Below, one piece after another: positions 8,289 to 17,456 of a stretch of 64,000 nucleotides of DNA. A program made the position numbers and the translations under genes. Numbering within the stretch: the first letter of the stretch is position 1; each line of letters starts with the position of its first letter. Source of the stretch: NIOZ-UU13 sp964417935 (lineage in GTDB: Bacteria > Planctomycetota > Phycisphaerae > Sedimentisphaerales > Anaerobacaceae); assembly GCA_964417935.1 (NCBI GenBank), contig CAYQKF010000006.1:17182-81181 (forward strand), read 5' to 3'. The notes beneath the pieces are model-generated. The model made no database searches, was not told where the DNA came from, and saw only the letters and a program-made list of their open reading frames with translations.

Positions 8289-10181
8289 ATGGCAAGGCTA
8301 TTTGGATTCCGACTTAAAGACAAGCAGTCCGGCGAAAAGCGAATTAGCGATTATTCAGATAACGGCTTCGTCGAGGAAATCAGCGGTTTATCACAATTGT
8401 ACTGCCCAGAGCAGAATAGTGCCACTCATGTCCGGGATGTGGCTGATTGCCTCTCTGAAATGGGAAAAATCACCGCTAAACAGCTTTCTAAGATAAGAGA
8501 AGTACAGAAAAAAAGAACAGATTGTGACGTCTGTCAAATAATCGCTGAGCTGAAATTAGCTGATAAGCTTGAAATTTCAATGGCACAGGCGAGCTTGTAC
8601 GCATTTGAGTTTCGTCAGGTACAGCCCGAACAGGTTGACAGAGAGGCGTTTGATAAACTTGAGCTTGAGTATATAAAAAGCAACCACATTATGCCCATAG
8701 CCCTGCGCGGCAAAACCCTCGTTGTGGCGACAAGCCGTCCCGCCGACCTCTTTGTCATTGAAGATGTAAAAAGACAAACACAGATGGCTGTTGAAACGGT
8801 CGTATGCCTGGACGAAGATATAGATAAGGTCTGCAATACCTTCGACGACAAGAGAGTTGATTACAACCTTGACGATATCATGGGTGATATGGCGGATGTG
8901 GAGGTCGTTCAGGACCAGCAGGAAGATACGGAAGACCTGGAAAAAATGGCAGGCCAATCGCCTGTTATTAAGTTCGTCAATTATCTGATTAGTAACGCAG
9001 TGCGTGAAGGCGTCAGTGACATCCATATCGAGCCCAAGGAAAAGTCTATGAAGACAAGGTACCGCATAGACGGTGTTCTTTTCGAGAAAATGGAGTCGCC
9101 GTTAAATATGCATCCTGCGGTTGTTTCACGCGTTAAAATTATGGCCAATCTCGATATTTCGGAAAGACGGCTGCCCCAGGACGGCAAAATCAAGGCCAAT
9201 GTTGGTGGAAGAGCTATCGATTTGCGGATTTCGACACTGCCGACGAATCATGGAGAAAAAGTCGTTATCCGTGTGCTCGATAGTAAATCTATTATGCGAG
9301 GTCTCGAGCAGTTAGGTATGGAGTCTGATGTGATGGCAACTTTTCGTGAGCAGATAGCGCTGCCTCACGGGATTTTACTGGTTACAGGGCCTACAGGTTC
9401 CGGCAAGAGCACTACTTTGTACTCGGCCCTGTGCCAGATGGACGGCGATAAGCTGAACATTTCGACAGTTGAGGACCCGGTGGAATATGAGCTTGATTTC
9501 TGCAATCAGGTCCAGACCAGCGAGAAGATTGGTCTTGACTTCGCTTCGTCGCTCAGGAGTCTGCTTCGTCAGGACCCTGATGTGATAATGATAGGAGAGA
9601 TTCGTGATAACGAGACGGCCCGAATAGCGGTCCAGGCTGCTTTGACAGGCCATTTGGTCCTTTCGACACTGCATACAAATGATGCAGCCAGCAGTATTAC
9701 CAGGCTGGTGAATATCGGGATTGATGCGTATTTGATAGCGGCCTCGCTGAATGCTGTTCTTGCCCAGCGATTGGTCAGGAAGATTTGTCCGAAGTGCAAA
9801 AAGACCTACCGGGTTCCGGAAAGTATGCGTGAATATATAAAAGCCGCAGGAATCAAGGCCAAACAGTTTTATCACGGTGTCGGCTGTGACCATTGCAGGG
9901 GCTCAGGGTATGTAGGTCGTGTTGGTATTTACGAGCTGCTGGTTATTAATGACCAGTTCAGGGATATGATTAACAGGGACTCATCGGTCAATAATATGCG
10001 TCGGGTCTTTCATGAAAGCGGACGGCGGATTTTGTTTGACGATGGACTTATAAAAGTAAAGCAGGGCCTGACAACAATAGAAGAAGTGCTGAGGGTAACT
10101 GAAGTTTGCAGCATAACATCCGATGTCGTCTCAGACGAAGATGATAATCATGGTCAGAGTAAAAAGTGTAAAAAGAAATAG
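8289..10181 (+). CDS. type II secretion/type IV pilus assembly ATPase (GspE/PilB family)
   Basis: A 630-residue cytoplasmic hexameric motor ATPase. The N-terminal MshE/GspE-N-type domain covers about residues 50-190. The catalytic domain carries Walker A GPTGSGKST (about 367-375), an Asp box and Walker B (DPDVIMIGEIRD, about 430), the His box GHLVLSTLHTND and a tetracysteine zinc site (CPKC about 500, CDHC about 534). All catalytic motifs are intact. Such ATPases drive pseudopilin polymerisation. No other secretion or pilus gene is adjacent; instead three chaperone-like genes follow on the same strand with small gaps (49, 63 and 20 bases). PilB versus GspE cannot be settled from the sequence alone. 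Confidence 0.93.
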   Translation: MARLFGFRLKDKQSGEKRISDYSDNGFVEEISGLSQLYCPEQNSATHVRDVADCLSEMGKITAKQLSKIREVQKKRTDCDVCQIIAELKLADKLEISMAQASLYAFEFRQVQPEQVDREAFDKLELEYIKSNHIMPIALRGKTLVVATSRPADLFVIEDVKRQTQMAVETVVCLDEDIDKVCNTFDDKRVDYNLDDIMGDMADVEVVQDQQEDTEDLEKMAGQSPVIKFVNYLISNAVREGVSDIHIEPKEKSMKTRYRIDGVLFEKMESPLNMHPAVVSRVKIMANLDISERRLPQDGKIKANVGGRAIDLRISTLPTNHGEKVVIRVLDSKSIMRGLEQLGMESDVMATFREQIALPHGILLVTGPTGSGKSTTLYSALCQMDGDKLNISTVEDPVEYELDFCNQVQTSEKIGLDFASSLRSLLRQDPDVIMIGEIRDNETARIAVQAALTGHLVLSTLHTNDAASSITRLVNIGIDAYLIAASLNAVLAQRLVRKICPKCKKTYRVPESMREYIKAAGIKAKQFYHGVGCDHCRGSGYVGRVGIYELLVINDQFRDMINRDSSVNNMRRVFHESGRRILFDDGLIKVKQGLTTIEEVLRVTEVCSITSDVVSDEDDNHGQSKKCKKK

Positions 10182-10230
10182 ACTAATACTTTGAGCTGGA
10201 CAGAATGGTTCACGATTAAGATTTGAGACT

Positions 10231-11574
10231 ATGCATAAAAAATTTGTCATACTTGGTTTAGTATTACTCCTTGTTGGCACCACAATGCTTGGGTGGGTTC
10301 TTGTCGAGAGAAGAAAGCAGCAACAAGAAGCTGATGAGAATATCGAGCAACGTAATGAATTGTTGCGGCTGCCCTCGGAAGAGCCAACACAGTTGCCCTT
10401 AGAGCTGGACGGAAATGGGGAACCCAAAACAGAATCTCAACTACAACAAGAGCTGCAGGAGAAACTTCAGGCTGATTTGGAAAAATTGGCAGCGGGCGAA
10501 ACGGATGTTTATGCCTTTGAAGAGGCCCTTTACGACGAGGACCAGCAAAACGAATTACAAAAGCGTAGGGAGCTGAGTGAGTTTGTTCTTACAGGCTCTA
10601 TTGTCTGTATATCTATGGGCGGGACAATTTTTGCCTGGTACCTGTTACTATGGTTGGGTCGGCGTCTTATTAGAGGTTTGTCCGACTTGAAGAAGTATTT
10701 AACCGATGTTCTTAGAAGGCGAACAAAGACCAAAGGCAAAAAGCAGGCTAAGACCAACACCGAAAAAGATGAAGAAGAACAGGAGCAAAAGCAAAAAACG
10801 AACAAACAGCAGAGCCGGCTTGAGAAACAATCGAAAGGTCTTTGGAATTTGGGCAAGCGTAAGTCCAAACTTAATAAGGGCCAGGCGGCTCTTTCTACGA
10901 AAAGCGTATCCCGCTTTGATAACCAAGACCGTAAAGGAACAAAAAAGCGTTTGGGAATCTATGCAGATGACAATGCTGAGGAAATTACCGTATTGCTTTC
11001 CGATGAAAAATCCGTTGATTCTATCGCAAAACTTGAGGATTCGCTCAAAGCTCAAACTGAACTATTGGAAGAACGGACGGCACAAAGTGTTCAGCAGGCC
11101 ATAATCGAGCATTCAAAACCGCTCGACAGCACTCTTAAAGACCTTGCTCAGCAGGTCTCGGCTATTCGTGAATACACTGCCTGCCAGCAGGAAAGAGTGG
11201 AAAAACTTCAGGACGGGTATGACTGGAATATTGTCAAGACTTTTTGCCTGCGAATTATTCGCTGCATTGACAATCTGGAAAACCGTATCAGTCAGCTCTC
11301 CAGCAAAAGTGCTAAGACCGAACATCTTGAGGATATAAAAGATGAGCTGATATTTGCTCTGGAGTCAAGTGGTATTGAACAATTTGAGCCCGAAATAAAC
11401 AGTGATTATCGCGGCCAGGAGAAGTACGCCGAGGCAGTTAAAGGCAAGCAGCCCTGTGACAAGTCGAAGCAGAAAGGTAAGATTGCAAAAGTCATTAGAC
11501 CAGGTTATCAATACTTTATTAACGAGGAGAATATCAAAATAGTACGTTCGGCTCAGGTTAAGCTCTTTGGTTAG
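10231..11574 (+). CDS. membrane protein with GrpE-like C-terminal domain
   Basis: A 447-residue protein with a transmembrane segment at about residues 4-25, a Gln/Glu-rich coiled coil, a second transmembrane segment at about 116-142, then a long Lys/Gln/Glu-rich cytoplasmic linker. The last 110-120 residues look like a divergent GrpE nucleotide-exchange domain: a helical pair (IRCIDNLENRI), an IEQFEPEINSDY stretch where GrpE has its beta-domain start, and GKIAKVIRPGYQYF...VRSAQVKLF, matching the GrpE pattern of GxIxxVxxPGY then xxRxAxVxV. The next gene is an Hsp70, which supports the reading. A membrane-tethered exchange factor is unusual because ordinary GrpE is soluble and about 200 residues. 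The domain call is pattern-based and unverified. Confidence 0.7.
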   Translation: MHKKFVILGLVLLLVGTTMLGWVLVERRKQQQEADENIEQRNELLRLPSEEPTQLPLELDGNGEPKTESQLQQELQEKLQADLEKLAAGETDVYAFEEALYDEDQQNELQKRRELSEFVLTGSIVCISMGGTIFAWYLLLWLGRRLIRGLSDLKKYLTDVLRRRTKTKGKKQAKTNTEKDEEEQEQKQKTNKQQSRLEKQSKGLWNLGKRKSKLNKGQAALSTKSVSRFDNQDRKGTKKRLGIYADDNAEEITVLLSDEKSVDSIAKLEDSLKAQTELLEERTAQSVQQAIIEHSKPLDSTLKDLAQQVSAIREYTACQQERVEKLQDGYDWNIVKTFCLRIIRCIDNLENRISQLSSKSAKTEHLEDIKDELIFALESSGIEQFEPEINSDYRGQEKYAEAVKGKQPCDKSKQKGKIAKVIRPGYQYFINEENIKIVRSAQVKLFG

Positions 11575-11637
11575 GTTTATTAGAGGAGGTTTGATAATAA
11601 GTCAAAACCGGGAGCTCAGAAAAATAAGGGGTATAAA

Positions 11638-13188
11638 ATGGCTAACATAGTAGGCATAGATCTGGGAACAACTTTCTCAGCGTTAGCGACTCTCAATGCT
11701 ATCGGGAAACCCGAAATAGTCCCGAATGCCGATGGTGAAAGGCTTACGCCGTCTGCTATTTTCTTTGATGAAGAAAACTCCGATATAATCCGGGTGGGAA
11801 TCGAAGCTATTAACTCACGACGGCTAAATGCTCAAAGGTCCGTTCGCTGGATAAAGCGGAACATGGGGGACCCGCAATATAACAAGCGTATTGACGAGAA
11901 GGACTGGACGCCCGTGGAATTGTCCTCGCTGATTCTGAAAAAGCTCAAGCAGGACTGCTCGGTCGGGGATGACAAAATCCATGATGTCGTTCTCTCTGTT
12001 CCCGCCCACTTTGACGAGGTTCGCAGGAAAGCGACCATGGACGCAGGGACTATGGCCGGGCTGAACGTGATTGGAATTGTCAATGAGCCTGTGGCCGCCG
12101 CTTTGTATTACGCTACCACGCGCGAAGTTTCCGGAAAGGTCCTTGTATATGACCTTGGCGGAGGAACCTTCGATGTAACAGTAATGGATGTCAACGGTCA
12201 TCAAATGAATATTATTTGCTCACAGGGCGACCATGCCCTTGGCGGCGTTGACTTTGACCAGAAAATATTGGAGTTGTTGGAGCAGAACTACAGGGACAAA
12301 TTCGGTACCGAGCTGATTGACTCCGATGAAGATAGAGCGAAATATGAAGATGAGGGAGAAGATATTAAAAAGACATTGTCGCGGCGTCCTGTTGCCAAAA
12401 AGATGCTCTACGGCCCGGCGGGCAGTATGAAAGTACAGATTACACGCGAGATGTTTGAAGAGGCCATTTCTTCGTTGATGTCTCGTACAGATATTCTGGT
12501 TGAAGTGGCGCTTGAGGAGGCTGGTCTCAAACCTTCCGGAATTAACAAGGTACTGTTGGTAGGCGGCAGCACCCGGATACCATTGGTCCAGCAGCGCCTG
12601 GAGAAAATGTTCGGCTCCGCTCCGGAGACGGCGGTGAATGTAGATGAATGTGTCGCACTTGGCGCCGCTTTACATGCCGGACTGACAATGCTCAGAGAAA
12701 AATCTGATGTTGTGTCGGCGGGTGTATCTAATGGACTAAAAGACATTAACCTCACTGATGTCTGCAACCACAGTTATGGTACTATTTGCGCTCCTATTGA
12801 CGAGGAAACAGGCCGACGTGTAATTGAGAATCGTATCATTTTGAAGAAAAATACACCGTTGCCCTGTGAAAGCTCACAAACATTCTATACTCTTTCTGAG
12901 GGACAAACAGACCTTGAGGTAACAATAACCCAGGGGGAAGATATCGATGTCGAGTACGTAAATAAGATTGCAACGCACAAATTTAAGCTTCCTCCAAATA
13001 GGCCTGCCGACCGACCTATTAAGGTTACTTACAGCTATGATGTCAACCAGAGGATGCACTGCAGATTCGAAGATGTTGAATCCGGCAAAGTCCTTGAAGT
13101 CGATTTATGCCTGGACCAGGATGGCGAAATGTCCGAGGGCGACGTAAGAAAAAAGAATAAACAATTGAAGTCCTTCAAAGTCGAGTAG
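11638..13188 (+). CDS. Hsp70 (DnaK-like) chaperone lacking the helical lid
   Basis: A 516-residue Hsp70. The nucleotide-binding domain is complete: phosphate-1 motif GIDLGTTFSA (about 5-14), phosphate-2 motif YDLGGGTFDVTV (about 170-181) and adenosine motif VLLVGGSTRIP (about 306-316). A beta-sandwich substrate domain follows (about 380-490). The protein ends soon after, so the alpha-helical lid and EEVD-like tail of standard DnaK (about 640 residues) are absent. The interdomain linker region (GLKDINLTDVC) is shifted from the usual VLLLDVTPLS. It sits between a GrpE-like membrane protein and a TerB/J-like membrane protein, so it probably works as a specialised Hsp70 at the inner membrane. AAGGGG precedes the ATG. 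Confidence 0.92.
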   Translation: MANIVGIDLGTTFSALATLNAIGKPEIVPNADGERLTPSAIFFDEENSDIIRVGIEAINSRRLNAQRSVRWIKRNMGDPQYNKRIDEKDWTPVELSSLILKKLKQDCSVGDDKIHDVVLSVPAHFDEVRRKATMDAGTMAGLNVIGIVNEPVAAALYYATTREVSGKVLVYDLGGGTFDVTVMDVNGHQMNIICSQGDHALGGVDFDQKILELLEQNYRDKFGTELIDSDEDRAKYEDEGEDIKKTLSRRPVAKKMLYGPAGSMKVQITREMFEEAISSLMSRTDILVEVALEEAGLKPSGINKVLLVGGSTRIPLVQQRLEKMFGSAPETAVNVDECVALGAALHAGLTMLREKSDVVSAGVSNGLKDINLTDVCNHSYGTICAPIDEETGRRVIENRIILKKNTPLPCESSQTFYTLSEGQTDLEVTITQGEDIDVEYVNKIATHKFKLPPNRPADRPIKVTYSYDVNQRMHCRFEDVESGKVLEVDLCLDQDGEMSEGDVRKKNKQLKSFKVE

Positions 13189-13208
13189 CGATACGCGCAG
13201 GTAGGCAG

Positions 13209-14489
13209 ATGGGCAAACTTCTGATACCAATTTTGATTGGAGTGACAGCATCTGCGTCAATGATTCTTTTTAGTTTGATTAGTCGCACCAAGCTCGCCGA
13301 ATTGGTAAGTCGCTTAAGGTCAGGGGATTTAATTAGCCACTTCAGCTTTTCGGATTTGATTAATTACATCAAGGTATCAGTTTCGCCCAAAGCAAATCCC
13401 AATGCATGTATTAAGTCTTCCCCTGAGCTTGATTTGACCGTTCTTAATTGCCGTGTTAAATTGTCGAAACAGCAGGACGGTGATAGTGATTCCGATGCTT
13501 TTAACGTTGAAATCTGCGGCTCAATACATGCCCCACAGGACGTGAGTTCCGCAAACTTGAGCATTTGCATCGTGGACGTAACTAAACCGAGATCTCAAGG
13601 CGAACCAGTACAAGCCCTGATTAAACAGTGGCAAATGCCGGATTCGTCTGTTTTCTGTTACAATGCCAAGCTTGGCAAGCTTCCGCACCAGGTCACGACC
13701 ATATCAGACTGGACATCCATTGCCCTGTTGCGTCTTGACTGGTTGGCGCTTCCCCGCAAAGGAAAAAGAGAACTGATGTTCATTACATCAATATTCCCTG
13801 CCGAAGGTGGTGAACAGCTCGCTTGGGCCCGCTGCTATTTTGTTTATCACAATCGTGATTTCGGCTATCTTGATTTGCAGGAAAACGTCCAACGCGCAAA
13901 AACCCTTGCTGTAACGCTGGCATTCGCAGTAAGTGCCGCAGATAACAAGCTGTATGGCTGTGAGGTTGAACTTATCAAAAACTGGGCAAGGGAAAACATT
14001 GACCTTTCTGAGGCATCCAACAAAGAACGGCGTAAACTTGAAAAGGCATTGAATGAAACAATTGCGTTTTTCCGCGATGGAAATCAACTTAACAACCATG
14101 ATATTTGTAGGGAGATTGTTGGAATTGCACCTCTCGCAACCCGATATGACATATTGAATCTTTGCTTATATGTAGCACAGGCTAACAGCTCAGTTACTAC
14201 AGAAGAATTAACTGTCTTGAAAGACCTGGCAAACTGGCTCGAGATTGATACGGACAAGTTTCGAGAAATGGTGGAGAAAGTCCTCCCTGTCGATATGCAT
14301 GAAGTCTTGGATGTAGAAACCATCCTCGGTGTCACTTCAGATATGAATAAGGAAAAAGCTCGTCGGCATCTGAACAAAGAGTACAGCAAATGGAGTGCGA
14401 GAGTAACAAATTCCGACCCCGAAATTCATAGCCAGGCCGACCAGATGCTCAAGCTCATTGCGGAAGCAAGAAGTCAATACGTAGGATAG
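13209..14489 (+). CDS. TM-anchored TerB-domain protein with J-like C-terminus (DjlA-like architecture)
   Basis: A 426-residue protein. It has one N-terminal transmembrane anchor (about residues 4-24), a beta-rich domain (about 55-215), a helical TerB/DjlA-like domain (about 230-365) and a final 59-residue segment (from residue 368) patterned like a J-domain: DVETILGV, a helix EKARRHLNKEYSKWS, then a closing helix QADQMLKLIAEARSQYV. The HPD motif needed by normal J-domains to stimulate Hsp70 is missing; the loop reads SARVTNSDPE. The order TM, TerB-like, J matches E. coli DjlA in outline. It starts 20 bases after the Hsp70 gene, so it is probably that chaperone's membrane partner. The J assignment is inference. 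Confidence 0.65.
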   Translation: MGKLLIPILIGVTASASMILFSLISRTKLAELVSRLRSGDLISHFSFSDLINYIKVSVSPKANPNACIKSSPELDLTVLNCRVKLSKQQDGDSDSDAFNVEICGSIHAPQDVSSANLSICIVDVTKPRSQGEPVQALIKQWQMPDSSVFCYNAKLGKLPHQVTTISDWTSIALLRLDWLALPRKGKRELMFITSIFPAEGGEQLAWARCYFVYHNRDFGYLDLQENVQRAKTLAVTLAFAVSAADNKLYGCEVELIKNWARENIDLSEASNKERRKLEKALNETIAFFRDGNQLNNHDICREIVGIAPLATRYDILNLCLYVAQANSSVTTEELTVLKDLANWLEIDTDKFREMVEKVLPVDMHEVLDVETILGVTSDMNKEKARRHLNKEYSKWSARVTNSDPEIHSQADQMLKLIAEARSQYVG

Positions 14490-14753
14490 GGAACCCAAGC
14501 GCAATGAAATGCGTTTAGCAGCTCTGTAAGACACGTCAAATTAGATATTATACTCCGTTAGGGGCTCACCGCAAATCCACACTCGCCGGCTAACAACACC
14601 AGCAGCATATATTGCCACTAAGATTCGAAAAAACATCTGAACTAATGGTAAACGTCTAACACATCCTGAAAGCTCTATTGCCATCGGTCAGTTAATACGT
14701 TATTATTTGAGTCGTTTTATATGATGAGACAATGAACAACGACGAGAATTACT

Positions 14754-15989
14754 ATGAAAATTACGATTAAGATAACATTGATACTTGCTATTATCATTGT
14801 AGTGTGTGTGATTCTTACGAAGATGATAATTAGCTGGTCGCAAACCGGCGAGCGGGAAAAAGTTACCGAGCCAATGCAGCCGGAAGCAACGGTTGACAGC
14901 CAGGACTCGTCTCTGCGAAGCGCTTCGCCTAAGCAAGGCAGTTGGCCTATGTTTCGGGGTGGACAGCAGCTCTTAGGCAGGGCGTCTGGGACTTTACCTG
15001 ATTCGCTGAGGTTTGTTTGGAAATTCAAAACCAATGGCCAAATCAAATCATCGCCGGCAATCGACGACCATCTTGTTTTCATAGGCTCATCTGACACAAA
15101 TGTTTATGCAATTGATTTGGAAGGCGGGCGACAGGTATGGGCATACCAGACCGGCGATGCCGTTGAGGCGACACCCTGTGTGGTTGAAGGTTCGGTTTTT
15201 GTAGGGTCATCGGACGGGTTCCTGTATGCGCTTGATGCGAAAAACGGCTCACTTAAGTGGAAATACAAGACTACCGGAGAGATTCTTGGGGCTGCTAATT
15301 GGGTACGCTCACCGGACGGCCAGAGGATATGGATACTCGTGGGCAGCTACGATAATATATTGCATTGCGTGGATTCGGCGAGTGGCAAAGTCGTGTGGAC
15401 TTATGAAACGGACAATTATATAAATGGCTCGCCTGCGGTAGATGGCCAAAAGGCCGCTTTCGGCGGCTGCGATGCGATGATACACGTTGTGTCTCTGACC
15501 GACGGCAGCAAAATAACGCAGATAGATGCCGAATCATACATTGCAGCTTCCGCAGCATTCCTCGAAGAGCAGGTGTATGTCGGCAATTACGATAATGTAC
15601 TTATCAAAGCCGACATTGCCGCCGGCAAAATCGTATGGAAATACACGGATGCGGATGCTCCATTTTTTTCTTCGCCTGCAGTCGGCCGTGACGTAGTTGT
15701 GTTTGGAGGTCGGGATGAACGTGTGCATTGTGTTGGTCGTGATGACGGGCAAGTAATCTGGACATTCCAGACATTAGGCGAAGTTGACAGCTCACCGGTT
15801 ATTTGCGGTAACAAAGTGGTTGTCGGCTCCGAAGATGGCCGACTTTATCTATTAAGACTTTCTGATGGAAAACAAGTTTGGTCGTATGAGATAGGCCAAC
15901 CTGTTACTTCCTCGCCGGCTGTAGCTAACCGGATGGTTGTCGTCGGCAGCGATGATGGTTATGTGTACGCATTTAGTGCCGAGCGATAG
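14754..15989 (+). CDS. PQQ-like beta-propeller protein, membrane-anchored
   Basis: A 411-residue protein: an N-terminal hydrophobic anchor (about 5-27), then at least seven repeats of about 38-42 residues with the pattern VYAID...G...W.Y.TG..V.SSPAV..G.V.VGS.DG, as in PQQ-like/BamB propellers. Quinoprotein active-site residues were not recognised, so it is probably a structural or binding propeller rather than a dehydrogenase. The propeller should lie on the far side of the membrane. A perfect 14-base palindrome (GCGAAGCGCTTCGC, 14915-14928) is translated in the linker just before the first blade. The glycosyltransferase gene starts 17 bases downstream, indicating an operon. Confidence 0.85.
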   Translation: MKITIKITLILAIIIVVCVILTKMIISWSQTGEREKVTEPMQPEATVDSQDSSLRSASPKQGSWPMFRGGQQLLGRASGTLPDSLRFVWKFKTNGQIKSSPAIDDHLVFIGSSDTNVYAIDLEGGRQVWAYQTGDAVEATPCVVEGSVFVGSSDGFLYALDAKNGSLKWKYKTTGEILGAANWVRSPDGQRIWILVGSYDNILHCVDSASGKVVWTYETDNYINGSPAVDGQKAAFGGCDAMIHVVSLTDGSKITQIDAESYIAASAAFLEEQVYVGNYDNVLIKADIAAGKIVWKYTDADAPFFSSPAVGRDVVVFGGRDERVHCVGRDDGQVIWTFQTLGEVDSSPVICGNKVVVGSEDGRLYLLRLSDGKQVWSYEIGQPVTSSPAVANRMVVVGSDDGYVYAFSAER

Positions 15990-16006
15990 AACCGGAGCAG
16001 ACTTTT

Positions 16007-17299
16007 ATGAGAATCGTTCAAATTACACCAAGCGCAGGGGACAGCTTTTATTGTGAGAACTGTTTGCGGGATGTCGCTTTGGTTAAAGCAATGCAGAACC
16101 TAAGACATGAAGTCTTGATGGTCCCAATGTATTTGCCGGTTCAGTTTGACAAAAATGAAGCGCTCAATGATACACCAATTTTTTTTGGTGGGATAAATGT
16201 TTACCTTCAACAGAAATCAGCGTTTTTCCGAAGAACCCCTCGCTGGTTTGACCAGCTTTTAGATTCGCCAAAGCTGTTGAGGTGGGCTGGCCGCAAGGCA
16301 GGGGCGACAAGTGCAAAGAATTTGGGCCAGATGACAATATCAATGTTACGTGGCGAAAAAGGCCGACAGATAAAAGAGCTGAATAGACTTGTTGAATGGC
16401 TGGATACACAAGATAACAAGCCTGATGTTGTGTGTCTGTCCAATATTCTTCTGGCGGGGCTCGCCAGAGGTATTAAGCAAAGACTTGGTGTGCCGGTGGT
16501 TTGTCTGCTTCAGGATGAAGATGGGTTTTTGGATGGCCTGGCATCACCATATTCGGAACAGGCCTGGCAGATACTTGCCGAACGTGCAAGTGATATAGAC
16601 GCATTTATCGCAGTGAGCAAATACTATGCAGATGTTATGCGGCAACGGCTGGAACTCGCCTTGGAACGAGTATATGTTGTATATACTGGTATTTCATTGG
16701 ATGGATACGAGTTAAGACAAACCGAACCTGAAATACCCACCATTGGCTATCTTTCACGGATGTGCTTCGATAAGGGCTTAGATACACTGGCTGATGCTTT
16801 TGTGCACTTGAAGAAAAATGAAAAATTAAAAAATGCAAGACTTCGGATAACGGGCGGTAAGAGGGCTGATGACGAAATATTCTTAAATCGGATTCGACAA
16901 CATTTAAGCTCTCATGATCTGATTGATGATGTGGAGTTTCAGCCGGATTTCGACTACAATTCCAAGTTTGGTTTTTTGCGAACCCTTTCGGTGCTATCGG
17001 TGCCGGAAAAGCAGCCTGTAGCTTATGGGTTGTATGTGCTTGAAGCCCTTGCAGCCGGTGTGCCGGTGGTACAGCCGTCAAGCGGTGTGTTTCCGGAGTT
17101 GTTGGAGATGACCGGCGGCGGTGTGCTGTGTGAGCCTAATAATGCGACGGCTTTGGCCTCTGCGATGGAACCGTTATTGCTTGAGCCGGATTATGCACGG
17201 CAATTAGGCAAACGGGGCAGAGATGCGGTCTTTGAAAAATTTAATATCGAGCAAACTGCCAAAGAAATGGTGCGTATATATGAAGAAATAGCGCAGTAG
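16007..17299 (+). CDS. GT4-family glycosyltransferase
   Basis: A 430-residue GT-B fold retaining glycosyltransferase. The N-terminal domain begins with MRIVQITPSAGDSF and an ENCLRDVALVKAMQ segment in the acceptor domain. The C-terminal donor domain contains the strand IGYLSRMCFDKGLD and the family's EALAAGVPVVQPSSGVFPELLE segment with the two glutamates that contact the nucleotide sugar. It is cytoplasmic or peripheral, with no membrane segment. Donor and acceptor are unknown. It lies between a propeller gene and an ABC transporter, with an inverted-repeat element after its stop codon. It could act in envelope polysaccharide or glycolipid synthesis, which is inference. Confidence 0.88.
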   Translation: MRIVQITPSAGDSFYCENCLRDVALVKAMQNLRHEVLMVPMYLPVQFDKNEALNDTPIFFGGINVYLQQKSAFFRRTPRWFDQLLDSPKLLRWAGRKAGATSAKNLGQMTISMLRGEKGRQIKELNRLVEWLDTQDNKPDVVCLSNILLAGLARGIKQRLGVPVVCLLQDEDGFLDGLASPYSEQAWQILAERASDIDAFIAVSKYYADVMRQRLELALERVYVVYTGISLDGYELRQTEPEIPTIGYLSRMCFDKGLDTLADAFVHLKKNEKLKNARLRITGGKRADDEIFLNRIRQHLSSHDLIDDVEFQPDFDYNSKFGFLRTLSVLSVPEKQPVAYGLYVLEALAAGVPVVQPSSGVFPELLEMTGGGVLCEPNNATALASAMEPLLLEPDYARQLGKRGRDAVFEKFNIEQTAKEMVRIYEEIAQ

Positions 17300-17301
17300 T
17301 G

Positions 17302-17433
17302 CTCTGTTACGTGTGATTTGAGGAACTGTCATTGCGAGGCCTTTGAAAAAGGCCGTGGCAATCTCCCCTCCAAAGCAATAGAGATTGCTTCGCTTCGCTC
17401 GCAATGACACCCATCAATTGAGACGTAACAGAG
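17302..17433. repeat. nested inverted-repeat (MITE-like) element, 132 bp
   Basis: Perfect 11-base outer arms, CTCTGTTACGT (17302-17312) and ACGTAACAGAG (17423-17433), enclose a TGTCATTGCGAGG...CGCTCGCAATGACA palindromic core. It fills nearly all the gap between the glycosyltransferase and ABC ATPase genes. There is no coding capacity, although frames running through it create false N-terminal extensions of the next gene. Confidence 0.7.
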
Positions 17434-17456
17434 TAGTAGTTTGCGTTAGGATAAAT

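Noticed and set aside
17385..17456. N-terminal extension of the ABC ATPase (LRFARND...)
   Set aside because: It translates the inverted-repeat element; the ATG at 17457 starts the normal family sequence.
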